A DNA stretch of 64,000 bases, taken from positions 62,001 to 126,000 of the forward strand of contig NZ_FNFL01000001.1 in the NCBI RefSeq assembly GCF_900101125.1, given 5' to 3'. The translations under genes were made by a program, and so were the position numbers. Source of the stretch: Sediminibacillus albus. Lineage in GTDB: Bacteria > Bacillota > Bacilli > Bacillales > Amphibacillaceae. Below are positions 8,979-16,602 of the stretch, one piece after another; the first letter of the stretch is position 1; every line of letters begins with the position of its first letter. The notes beneath the pieces are model-generated. The model saw only the letters and a program-made list of their open reading frames with translations. It had not been told where the DNA came from and did not search any database.

Positions 8979-9797
8979 ATGAATAGTAAGCAAATTCAAG
9001 AATCAGCAGCATTTATTCAGTCAAAACTACAAGCAGAGCCGGAGATTGGATTGATTCTCGGTTCAGGACTGGGGGTACTGGCAGATGAAATAGAAAACCC
9101 GGTGGCCATTTCTTATAAGGATATTCCCCATTTTCCGGAATCGACTGTCTCAGGTCATAAAGGACAACTGGTTGCCGGCCAGCTGGAAGGAAAGCAGGTT
9201 ATCGCGATGCAGGGGCGCTTTCACTTTTATGAAGGATACAGTATGGAGCAGGTCACATTTCCGGTTCGTGTAATGAAAAAACTTGGAATTAGCAGATTAT
9301 TTGTTACAAATGCTGCTGGCGGTATCAATGAGAATTTCCAACCAGGAAACTTGATGCTCATAAACGATCATATTAATAATATGGGGACAAATCCGTTGAT
9401 CGGCCCTAATGAAGAGGAGCTAGGACCTCGTTTTCCAGATATGTCCCAGGCTTACAATAAGGAATTGTTAAAACATGCCAAACAGTGCGCCGATACGCTT
9501 GATCTATCTATCCAGCAAGGAGTGTATGTAGGAAATACGGGACCTACATATGAAACAGGAGCTGAAATAAGAATGCTGCGCACTTTAGGCGGCGATGCAG
9601 TAGGAATGTCAACGGTCCCTGAAGTAATTGTTGCCAGCCATATGGGAATTCAGGTACTAGGTATTTCTTGCATCTCGAATATGGCTGCAGGAATTCTTGA
9701 TCAACCGTTGTCACATGATGAAGTTATCGAGACAACAGAACGTGTACGCCAGGATTTCTTGAGCTTTGTCAAAGAGATTGTAAAAACTTTACCATAA
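8979..9797 (+). CDS. punA: purine nucleoside phosphorylase
   Basis: Splits purine (deoxy)nucleosides with phosphate to the base and (deoxy)ribose 1-phosphate, the substrate of DeoB. Trimeric-type PNP family: the LGSGLG phosphate site at about residue 27, the VTNAAGG box near 112, the GPTYET motif near 190 and the CISNMAAG motif near 222 are all present. At 272 residues it is full length. A GGGG site precedes the ATG, 13 bases after deoB. Confidence 0.95.
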   Translation: MNSKQIQESAAFIQSKLQAEPEIGLILGSGLGVLADEIENPVAISYKDIPHFPESTVSGHKGQLVAGQLEGKQVIAMQGRFHFYEGYSMEQVTFPVRVMKKLGISRLFVTNAAGGINENFQPGNLMLINDHINNMGTNPLIGPNEEELGPRFPDMSQAYNKELLKHAKQCADTLDLSIQQGVYVGNTGPTYETGAEIRMLRTLGGDAVGMSTVPEVIVASHMGIQVLGISCISNMAAGILDQPLSHDEVIETTERVRQDFLSFVKEIVKTLP

Positions 9798-9819
9798 TGA
9801 GGGGCAAAGGTGATATGCT

Positions 9820-11121
9820 ATGAGAATGGTTGATGTGATATTAAGAAAGCGGAACGGAAGCGAGTTAACTTCAGAAGAAATTGATTATTTTATTGAAGGT
9901 TATACCAATGGTTCCATTCCGGATTATCAGGCTTCGGCTTTAATGATGGCTATTTATTTCAAGGGAATGACTGAAAAAGAAACCGCTCGATTGACTAAGG
10001 CAATGGCTGAATCAGGAGAAACTATTGATTTATCAGGGATAGAAGGTCATATCGTAGATAAACACTCGACTGGCGGTGTCGGTGATAAAATCACTTTTAT
10101 TACTGGTCCGTTGGTTGCATCTGCGGGAGTTCCAGTTGCTAAAATGTCCGGAAGAGGACTGGGCCACACGGGTGGTACGCTTGATAAGCTTGAGTCTGTC
10201 AGTGGATTTCATATCGAGATGTCAAAAGAAGAATTTATTGAAAATGTCAATAAAAATAAACTTTCTGTTGCAGGACAAACCGGGAACCTGGCACCTGCCG
10301 ACAAGAAGCTATATGCATTGCGAGATGTCACAGCTACAGTGGATTCTATCCCGTTAATAGCTGGATCGATTATGAGTAAGAAACTTGCCTCTGGGGCAGA
10401 CAGCATTGTATTAGATGTTAAGACTGGAACAGGGGCTTTCATGAAAACGCTGGAGGAATCGAGAAATTTAGCGGAGGAAATGGTCAATATTGGCAAAAAT
10501 CTAGGGCGTAATACAATTGCTGTGATAAGTGATATGAATCAGCCGCTCGGATATGAAGTAGGAAACGCTAATGAAATAAGAGAAGCTGTTGAAGTGCTGC
10601 AAGGAAAAAGAATTGCTGATTTGCGGGATCTCGGGCTCGAATTAGCCTCCCATATGACCGTTCTTGCTGGCATCTATTCTTCCTACGAGGAGGCATACCG
10701 CGGTTTAGAGAAAAATCTCGATAATGGCAAGGCTTTTGAGGCATTCCGTACATTTATCGGAGCTCAAGGCGGCGATACCGCTATGATAGACGATTTGTCA
10801 AAACTTCCATCTGCGCCTAATCATATTGAAGTAACGGCTGATACGGATGGATTTGTTGCAGAGATTGATGCAGAATCCATCGGAGTAGCTGCTATGTACT
10901 TAGGGGCAGGAAGAGCTACCAAGGATGATAAAATCAACCATGCGGTTGGCATTACATTGAACAAGAAGATTGGCGATTCGGTTAAAGCTGGTGAACCATT
11001 AGCGATTCTTCATAGTGAGCAATCAGAGCCGAATGATTCGATAAAAAAAGTGAAAGAAGCTTACCGTGTTTCTTCGGAACAAGCACCAAAAAAACAATTA
11101 ATATATGAAGTAATCAAGTAA
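9820..11121 (+). CDS. pdp: pyrimidine-nucleoside phosphorylase
   Basis: Phosphorolysis of uridine and thymidine, completing the nucleoside salvage set with DeoB and PunA. Family signature is visible: DKHSTGGVGDK at about residue 80, the SGRGLGHTGGT box near 108, and the catalytic-region block KMSGRG to LDKLES. The C-terminal barrel-sandwich domain covers about residues 345-433. Length 433 is normal. The ATG at 9820 follows AAAGGTGA by about 8 bases; the M at 9826 is an alternative. Confidence 0.95.
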   Translation: MRMVDVILRKRNGSELTSEEIDYFIEGYTNGSIPDYQASALMMAIYFKGMTEKETARLTKAMAESGETIDLSGIEGHIVDKHSTGGVGDKITFITGPLVASAGVPVAKMSGRGLGHTGGTLDKLESVSGFHIEMSKEEFIENVNKNKLSVAGQTGNLAPADKKLYALRDVTATVDSIPLIAGSIMSKKLASGADSIVLDVKTGTGAFMKTLEESRNLAEEMVNIGKNLGRNTIAVISDMNQPLGYEVGNANEIREAVEVLQGKRIADLRDLGLELASHMTVLAGIYSSYEEAYRGLEKNLDNGKAFEAFRTFIGAQGGDTAMIDDLSKLPSAPNHIEVTADTDGFVAEIDAESIGVAAMYLGAGRATKDDKINHAVGITLNKKIGDSVKAGEPLAILHSEQSEPNDSIKKVKEAYRVSSEQAPKKQLIYEVIK

Positions 11122-11183
11122 AATATGGTCCGGTATAAAGCGAGGGCACTGAAAAACGGAAGCTCTATGATAGGTAGAATTTT

Positions 11184-11231
11184 AAAAAAGCGGTCTGTGT
11201 GGGATTTAAATTCCATACAGACCGCTTTTCG
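11184..11231 (+). terminator. terminator after pdp
   Basis: Long stem of AAAAGCGGTCTGT with ACAGACCGCTTTT and a loop of about 18 bases, ending in TTTTC. It closes the deoB-punA-pdp unit. Confidence 0.85.
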
Positions 11232-11255
11232 TCTAACTTCAAGAGGTTTGTGCCT

Positions 11256-11637
11256 CTATTCCTTCATTGGTTTAACGATCCGTTTCACATGTGCCGTGAA
11301 AATCGCCATCGCCCCCTTGAATGCACATGCCTTCGAGACCTTACTAACTCAGGTAATTGCTTACTGTCGTTTTTTGCTCTAGTAGCCACTGTGGCCGCCG
11401 TAATGATACGTTCCGGCGACATGCCAAGGTGTGTCTTATATCCAAAGAAAGCAGAGTCAGCTGATTTATGCCAAACGGGCATCAGGATTTTGGGATTCTT
11501 GTAACTCCAGTTGGTCATCTGTAATCGTCTCTTTAAGTAAGTTCAAGGGCTCTTTGATTTTGGGATAAAGACGAGCTTTGGTTCCTTTTCCATTGACTTC
11601 AAGAAGACGTTCCGAATGATATTGTTTGCCGGTGGAT
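11256..11637 (-). pseudogene. degraded IS1182-type transposase remnant (minus strand)
   Basis: Minus-strand reading gives transposase-like protein in two frames. One segment (about 11635-11485) reads KGTKARLYPKIKEPLNLL and ends with PDAR. A one- or two-base loss near 11483 shifts the frame, and a second segment (11485-11300) contains HKSADSAFFGYKTH and ERIITAA, the region around a catalytic acidic residue of IS1182 transposases. The central part of the enzyme is missing, and a C-terminal tail (KRIVKPMKE then stop at 11256-11258) follows in another frame. No intact ends were found. Family recall moderate; the broken state is directly visible. Confidence 0.7.
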
Positions 11638-11641
11638 GCTT

Positions 11642-11757
11642 GCCGCGGGCACGGCCTCAGCTAACTTGGTCAAAAAGATCGCCTGACCAAGTGGATCTTC
11701 GGCTCGTGCTCTTCCCGCAGGCGTCACCACCGACCGCCCATCGCGGAAGCAACAGAG
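11642..11757. repeat. structured intergenic repeat, long imperfect hairpin
   Basis: More GC-rich than its neighbours. The core is a perfect 9-bp inverted repeat ACTTGGTCA (11664-11672) and TGACCAAGT (11684-11692). Outer pairings join GCGGG (11645-11649) with CCCGC (11714-11718), and GCACG (11649-11653) with CGTGC (11705-11709). The pattern CGCGGGCACGGCCTCAG to GCTCGTGC/TTCCCGCAGG resembles interspersed intergenic repeats I remember from Bacillaceae genomes. It lies exactly where the transposase remnant breaks. Confidence 0.55.
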
Positions 11758-11852
11758 GCCGAATTAAAAGGTGAATCTATGAAGCAAATGTTTCCTGAGA
11801 AACCAACTGAAGATACGCTTGAAGCTGAGCTGGCATGGAGTCGACAACAACC
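11755..11852 (+). pseudogene. possible second transposase fragment (plus strand)
   Basis: Plus-strand translation gives a stretch reading ESMKQMFPEKPTEDTLEAEL, which resembles the block preceding the DDE core in IS1182-type transposases. It points the opposite way from the minus-strand remnant, as if the element was inverted or two copies met. Similarity is from memory and short. The remaining bases to the dacF start hold nothing I recognise. Confidence 0.35.
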
Positions 11853-11966
11853 TTTGACGGTCCCTTTAGCTTTTTCAGTGGCATCGTATAAAGCCGAATC
11901 ATTTTTTTGTTATAAAAAATTCAGTACATGGAAAAAATAGCAATAATAACACATGGAGGTATTGCT

Positions 11967-13157
11967 ATGAAAAAAATTATCTTAACCCTTGTTTTTCTGT
12001 TGGCTTTCTTTTCCATCGTACCAAGCATGACAATTGCAGAGGAAGAGTCAAACAACAAAGATACTGCAGAGGACCAATTGAATCTGGCAGAAAACTCGCA
12101 ATCAGCAATATTGCTGGAAAGAGATACTGGACAAATTTTATATCAGAAAGATTCGCATAAGCAATTGCCGCCGGCAAGTATGACGAAAATCATGACATTG
12201 ATTTTGATCATGGAAGCATTAGATGAAGGTAAACTAAAGCTTGATGAAAAAGTTAGGGTTAGTGAATATGCTGCCTCAATGGGCGGGTCGCAAATATTCC
12301 TGGAAGCAGGGGAAGAAATGGCTGTTAAGGATTTATTAATGGGGGTGGCCGTCGCATCAGGCAATGATGCCAGTGTAGCTTTAGCTGAAAGAATTGCCGG
12401 AAGCGAACAGGCTTTTGTAAAAATGATGAATGACAAAGCCAGCAGCTTAGGTTTGGAAAACACGCGCTTTCAAAACACGACTGGACTGCCAGCCGAAGGG
12501 CATTTCAGTACTGCTTACGATATGGGAGCAATGGCAAAAGAATTGTTGAAGCACGAAGAGATTACCGAATATACAAGCATCTATGATGGCTATTTAAGAG
12601 AAGGGACAGAGGATGAGTTCTGGTTGGTAAATACAAACAAACTGGTTAAATTTTATCCCGGGGTCGATGGTTTAAAAACGGGCTATACTTCTGAAGCCAA
12701 ATACTGTCTAACTGCTACTGCAAAGAAAAAGGATATGAGAGTGATTGCTGTAGTCTTAGGGGCAGATACAACTAAGGCAAGAAATAGTGATGTTACACAA
12801 ATGCTCGATTATGCATTTAACCATTATGATACAAAACTATTATTTAAAAGTGACCAGCCAGTATCTAAACTAAAGTTACTGAAAGCTGCAAAAGAAACAA
12901 TTGATGTAGTAACCGAAGAACCAATCTCAGTTGTATATAAGAAAGGGCAAAAGCTTGATGAAGTGGTGACCAAAGTAGAAATGAAAGAGGACATAAAACT
13001 CCCGCTTAAAACAGGCGATAAGGTTGGTAAACTCGAAGTTATCCAGGGGGGTAAAGTGTTATCAGAAACTCCGCTTGTCGTCAAGGAAGATATAGATAAT
13101 GCCGGTTATTGGAAGCTTTTCAAAAGAACTTTTCATGAGATGTTGAAAAAAGCATGA
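11967..13157 (+). CDS. dacF: D-alanyl-D-alanine carboxypeptidase DacF
   Basis: Low-molecular-weight penicillin-binding protein that trims peptidoglycan pentapeptides; in B. subtilis it is made in the forespore and affects cortex cross-linking. A signal peptide covers about residues 1-24. The catalytic SxxK is Ser71-Lys74 (PASMTK), SGN is near residue 132, and KTG is near 235. A beta-rich C-terminal domain ends in an amphipathic tail. The ATG at 11967 is 6 bases after GGAGGT and gives 396 residues. It precedes spoIIAA as in B. subtilis; no clear sigma-F promoter could be picked. Confidence 0.93.
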   Translation: MKKIILTLVFLLAFFSIVPSMTIAEEESNNKDTAEDQLNLAENSQSAILLERDTGQILYQKDSHKQLPPASMTKIMTLILIMEALDEGKLKLDEKVRVSEYAASMGGSQIFLEAGEEMAVKDLLMGVAVASGNDASVALAERIAGSEQAFVKMMNDKASSLGLENTRFQNTTGLPAEGHFSTAYDMGAMAKELLKHEEITEYTSIYDGYLREGTEDEFWLVNTNKLVKFYPGVDGLKTGYTSEAKYCLTATAKKKDMRVIAVVLGADTTKARNSDVTQMLDYAFNHYDTKLLFKSDQPVSKLKLLKAAKETIDVVTEEPISVVYKKGQKLDEVVTKVEMKEDIKLPLKTGDKVGKLEVIQGGKVLSETPLVVKEDIDNAGYWKLFKRTFHEMLKKA

Positions 13158-13199
13158 TAATAAGTGGTTTCAGCGAATTACCACTTCTTTTGTCGTCTT

Positions 13200-13229
13200 G
13201 CAGGAATTAAGCAGGCCCGTAAAGAAAAG
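13200..13229 (+). promoter_or_regulatory. candidate sigma-H promoter of spoIIA
   Basis: GCAGGAATT (13200-13208) matches the sigma-H -35 consensus RnAGGAwww fully. After a 12-bp spacer AAAGAAAAG (13221-13229) matches the -10 RnnGAATww except for two positions. Its site between dacF and spoIIAA is where the B. subtilis spoIIA promoter lies. Confidence 0.45.
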
Positions 13230-13262
13230 GTTCACTACAGTAACAGTAAGGAGGAATCAGTA

Positions 13263-13613
13263 GTGGGTCTAAACGTCCAATTCACAACCAAAGAGAATGT
13301 TTTATTGGTTCGTCTCTCGGGAGAACTTGATCACCATGCATCTGAACAATTAAAGAAGGAATGGCAGCTGGCAATCAAAGAACACGGAGTGAAACACGTA
13401 ATCTTAAACTTGGAAGATTTAAGTTTTATGGACAGTTCAGGGCTTGGTGTGTTTCTAGGAAGGTATAAGGAAATAATGCAGCTAGGCGGGGAAATGGTCG
13501 TCTGTTCGATTTCTCCGGCGGTCAAAAGATTATTTGACATGTCGGGGCTTTTCAAAATCATTCGACTGGAAGAAAGTGAAGAATATGCCTTGCTTCGCTT
13601 GGGGGTGGCCTAA
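13263..13613 (+). CDS. spoIIAA: anti-sigma-F factor antagonist SpoIIAA
   Basis: STAS-domain protein that frees sigma-F by binding SpoIIAB when dephosphorylated by SpoIIE. The phosphorylation loop reads MDSSGLG, with the target Ser at residue 58, the same number as in B. subtilis. The GTG start at 13263 lies 8 bases after AAGGAGG and gives 116 residues; the longer open frame to 13164 has no ribosome site. The last base of the stop is the first base of the spoIIAB start, so the pair is coupled. Confidence 0.96.
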   Translation: MGLNVQFTTKENVLLVRLSGELDHHASEQLKKEWQLAIKEHGVKHVILNLEDLSFMDSSGLGVFLGRYKEIMQLGGEMVVCSISPAVKRLFDMSGLFKIIRLEESEEYALLRLGVA

Positions 13614-14053
13614 TGAAAAATAAAATGAATCTTGATTTCTCAAGTGTCAGCTCGAATGAGGCCTTTGCCAGAGTGGCTGTCGCCTCTTTTGTCACACAGC
13701 TGGACCCTACTATGGATGAATTGACGGAGTTGAAAACAGTGGTCTCAGAAGCTGTTACCAACTCGATTATCCACGGGTATGATAATCAGCCTGATCAAAC
13801 GATATACATTTCGTGTACATTGGAAGAAGATGCAATTGAATTAATCATCAAAGACGAAGGAGTAGGTATTGCAGATATCGATGAAGCCGTTCAGCCTCTA
13901 TATACATCTAAGCCGGAATTGGAAAGGTCTGGCATGGGTTTTACTATAATGGAAAACTTCATGGATAAAGTAGACGTAGTTTCCCATCCTGGCGAAGGTA
14001 CCATGGTTAAATTGTATAAACAATTAAAGAAAAGTAAAACCTTGTGCAACTAA
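13613..14053 (+). CDS. spoIIAB: anti-sigma-F factor / kinase SpoIIAB
   Basis: Binds and holds sigma-F, and phosphorylates SpoIIAA with ATP. GHKL-type kinase fold: the N box is around [11 protein letters not shown] (residues about 45-55), the G1 box around IKDEGVGI, and the G2-like region around [11 protein letters not shown]. At 146 residues it is the expected size. It lies between spoIIAA (1-base overlap) and sigF (10-base gap). Confidence 0.96.
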   Translation: MKNKMNLDFSSVSSNEAFARVAVASFVTQLDPTMDELTELKTVVSEAVTNSIIHGYDNQPDQTIYISCTLEEDAIELIIKDEGVGIADIDEAVQPLYTSKPELERSGMGFTIMENFMDKVDVVSHPGEGTMVKLYKQLKKSKTLCN

Positions 14054-14063
14054 GGGGATGCCT

Positions 14064-14819
14064 ATGGAAATAGAGCTGAAAAAAAACAAAAAAGAGGAAC
14101 AATTAACGGATGAGCAAGTAAAGGAGTTAATCCTTAAAAGCCAGGAAGGCGATCAGACGTCAAGGGACATCCTTGTTGAAAAAAATGTCCGGCTGGTTTG
14201 GTCGGTAGTCCAGCGATTTATTAATCGCGGGTACGATCCGGATGACTTATTCCAAATTGGCTGCATTGGCTTGCTGAAGTCAATCGATAAATTCGATCTG
14301 TCCTATGACGTACGCTTTAGTACATATGCCGTCCCGATGATTATAGGAGAAATCCAACGGTTTATTAGGGACGATGGCAGTGTAAAAGTAAGCAGATCTT
14401 TGAAGGAAACTGGTAATAAAATCAGAAAAGCGAAAGACGATTTAACGAAGTCACTGGGAAGAGCCCCTACAATCACGGAAATTGCGGTGGAAATGGAATT
14501 ATCTCCGGAAGAGATAGTTCACGCCCAGGAGGCTTCAAAACTCCCGCATTCGATTCATGAAACGGTTTATGAGAATGACGGTGATCCAATCACTCTTCTG
14601 GATCAGATAGCCGACCAGGATACAAAGTGGTTTGATAAGATAGCTCTAACAGACGCAATTCGAAACTTAGAAAAAAGAGAAAGATTAATTGTTTACTTGC
14701 GATATTACAAGGATCAGACCCAGTCAGAGGTGGCAGAAAGACTTGGCATATCCCAAGTCCAGGTTTCCCGGCTTGAAAAACGGATATTACAATATATAAA
14801 GGACCAGATTGGCGTATAG
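14064..14819 (+). CDS. sigF: RNA polymerase sigma factor SigF
   Basis: First forespore-specific sigma factor. Region 2 (about residues 40-110) carries the core-binding DDLFQIGCIGLL block and the -10 recognition segment; region 4 near the C-terminus has the helix-turn-helix SEVAERLGISQVQVSRLE. The ATG at 14064 gives 251 residues and an N-terminus (MEIELKKN) like the known protein. An AAGGGG site lies 7 bases before it, whereas the ATG at 14058 touches that site. A hairpin terminator follows, ending the dacF-spoIIA-sigF unit. Confidence 0.96.
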   Translation: MEIELKKNKKEEQLTDEQVKELILKSQEGDQTSRDILVEKNVRLVWSVVQRFINRGYDPDDLFQIGCIGLLKSIDKFDLSYDVRFSTYAVPMIIGEIQRFIRDDGSVKVSRSLKETGNKIRKAKDDLTKSLGRAPTITEIAVEMELSPEEIVHAQEASKLPHSIHETVYENDGDPITLLDQIADQDTKWFDKIALTDAIRNLEKRERLIVYLRYYKDQTQSEVAERLGISQVQVSRLEKRILQYIKDQIGV

Positions 14820-14832
14820 ATTCTGAAAAAGT

Positions 14833-14880
14833 AATAGCGAGGTTTCCTGCAGTGACAGGAAGTCTCGCTATTTTAATTTT
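14833..14880 (+). terminator. terminator after sigF
   Basis: Stem AATAGCGAG with CTCGCTATT, extended by TTCCTG with CAGGAA around a short loop, followed by TTTAATTTT. Confidence 0.85.
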
Positions 14881-14906
14881 CCATTTGCTAATCATTGCTC
14901 CGACGA

Positions 14907-14937
14907 TGCATGTTTCTTAGGGTTGTTAACCATAATA
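14907..14937 (+). promoter_or_regulatory. candidate sigma-G promoter of spoVA
   Basis: TGCATG (14907-14912) and CATAATA (14931-14937), 18 bp apart, fit the sigma-G pattern (-35 TGmATr, -10 CAtwnTA). It lies 32 bp before the spoVAA start; spoVA is a known sigma-G operon. Confidence 0.6.
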
Positions 14938-14969
14938 AGAAGGTATATTGAGCATCGAGGAGGAGTTTT

Positions 14970-15596
14970 ATGGAAGGGATAATATACCTTAGGCTGAAAA
15001 AAAAGCTTCTAGTTAAAGAGCATGCAACATTGAAGCTGAAAGATATTGCTTCATTATCAAGCAATGGTCCTGAAGTAAGGGAGTTGGGGGAATCCCTAAT
15101 ATATCAAGTATCTCCTTCTGATGAAAATGTAGCAGTTATTGATGTATTTACCATCATTGATAAATTAAACTCCTGTTATCCGGAGTTAGAGTTTCAACAC
15201 ATCGGCCAAGCCCAGACAATCCTCATTATAGAGACTGGCAAGAAACAAGCTTCTATCTTTTTGGTGTCGATGATTTGGCTGCTCTTATTTGTCGGTTCAG
15301 CTATGGCTATTATGAACTTTCACTATGATGTCAGCATGCAGGAAGTTCAGCAGAGGCTGCACTTTCTCATGACAGGGGAGGAACTAAATTATCCATTATG
15401 GCTGCAGATTCCTTATTCATTCGGGTTGGGGGTAGGGATGATTCTCTTCTTCAATCATTTGTTCAAGAAACGTTTTAATGAAGAGCCGAGCCCTTTAGAA
15501 GTTGAAATATTTAAGTATCAGCAAGATCTAGATAATTATGTTGCCTATTATGAGAATGAGTTGAACAAACCGCATGATCATAATCATTCTCAGTGA
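14970..15596 (+). CDS. spoVAA: stage V sporulation protein AA
   Basis: Forespore membrane protein of the SpoVA channel, which moves dipicolinic acid into the spore and out at germination. A soluble N-terminal domain (about residues 1-90) precedes two hydrophobic segments near 98-115 and 148-165, and a polar tail ends the protein. At 208 residues it matches the B. subtilis size. AGGAGG lies a few bases before the ATG. The end overlaps spoVAB by 23 bases, so translation is coupled. Confidence 0.92.
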   Translation: MEGIIYLRLKKKLLVKEHATLKLKDIASLSSNGPEVRELGESLIYQVSPSDENVAVIDVFTIIDKLNSCYPELEFQHIGQAQTILIIETGKKQASIFLVSMIWLLLFVGSAMAIMNFHYDVSMQEVQQRLHFLMTGEELNYPLWLQIPYSFGLGVGMILFFNHLFKKRFNEEPSPLEVEIFKYQQDLDNYVAYYENELNKPHDHNHSQ

Positions 15597-15993
15597 AATA
15601 TTTATTGGCTTGGCTTCTGGTTTGGTTGTTGGCACAGGGTTTGTTGCTTTTTTGACAGTATTAGGTATTATCCCCAGATTAATTCAGCTAAGTAAAACAG
15701 AAAAGCATGTAAGACTTTATGAAGCAGGGGTTATCGGTGGCGCGCTGTTTGGCATTTACCTTTCTTTTGTAGGTGTTTCCCTCCATCTCTCCACTTTAGC
15801 TACTGTATTATGGGGTGCTTTTCATGGTGTGTTCATCGGTATGCTCGCAGCCGCTCTTGCAGAAGTGCTGAATGTCTTTCCTCTCTTAGCTAAGAGGGTG
15901 GGATTAGAACAACACCTGCTTTCTTTGCTAATGGCGATCGTTCTTGGCAAGATTGCTGGTTCATTGTTCCAGTGGATTATTTTTGTAAGATAA
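15574..15993 (+). CDS. spoVAB: stage V sporulation protein AB
   Basis: Small integral membrane component of the SpoVA system, with about four hydrophobic stretches over its 139 residues. The ATG sits inside the end of spoVAA. In B. subtilis spoVAC, spoVAD and spoVAEb follow here; in this window the next gene, 45 bases on, is spoVAEa. Confidence 0.9.
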   Translation: MIIIILSEIFIGLASGLVVGTGFVAFLTVLGIIPRLIQLSKTEKHVRLYEAGVIGGALFGIYLSFVGVSLHLSTLATVLWGAFHGVFIGMLAAALAEVLNVFPLLAKRVGLEQHLLSLLMAIVLGKIAGSLFQWIIFVR

Positions 15994-16038
15994 GTCCACA
16001 GATTAGCAGGACAAGTTAAGCCGAAAGGAATAATTAAC

Positions 16039-16602
16039 ATGCAAAAAAAGAAAAAAGTGATTGTGATAACAGATGGTGATACTTATGCCAGAAAAACGAT
16101 CGATTTTTTAGCAGGACAAATTGGCGGAACCTGTTTGGCTTACTTATCTGACAATCCTACCCACGCATCGGCCGGGGAAGTAATCGCTGCAGTGCTAAAA
16201 GCTAAAGAGGAGCCGGTTTATGTCCTGATAGATGATGCAGGGGCGACAGGCCCAGGGGCAGGGGAAAAAATATTATTGGAAATATCAAGGCACCCGGAAA
16301 TTGCTATCATTGGAGCGGTGGCAGTCGCTGCCCATACGAAAAACATTGAATGGACCCGGTTCACACTAGCGATTGACCAGGACGGACAACTGACCGCGAA
16401 TGGGATCAGTAAAGAGGGAATTCCGATACCGGAGATCGGCCGGATCAATGGTGATACGATCTACTCGCTTGACCAGCTGGAAATCCCGATAGTGATAGCC
16501 ATCGGAGATATTGGGAAGATGCAGGGGAAAGATGATCTAAAAAAAGGCTCGCCAATTACCAGGAAAGCAATAGAAATCATTTTAGAAAGAGGTGGTTTTT
16601 AA
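16039..16602 (+). CDS. spoVAEA: stage V sporulation protein AE-A (soluble SpoVAEa)
   Basis: The soluble SpoVAEa protein, not the membrane SpoVAEb. It is 187 residues without long hydrophobic segments. It opens with a beta strand VIVITDGDTYA and has a nucleotide-type fold pattern with DDAGATGPGAGE near residue 67. Known members sit on the outer face of the spore inner membrane; the biochemical activity is unknown. An AAAGGA site precedes the ATG. It overlaps spoVAF by one base. Directly upstream one would expect spoVAEb, which is missing. Confidence 0.88.
   Translation: MQKKKKVIVITDGDTYARKTIDFLAGQIGGTCLAYLSDNPTHASAGEVIAAVLKAKEEPVYVLIDDAGATGPGAGEKILLEISRHPEIAIIGAVAVAAHTKNIEWTRFTLAIDQDGQLTANGISKEGIPIPEIGRINGDTIYSLDQLEIPIVIAIGDIGKMQGKDDLKKGSPITRKAIEIILERGGF

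Noticed and set aside
11125-11382. Plus-strand open frames after pdp
   Set aside because: They cross the terminator and run opposite to the transposase remnant, so they are shadows.
11886-11950. Sigma-F promoter for dacF
   Set aside because: A GTATA resembles a -35, but no matching GGnnA-type -10 sits at the right distance.
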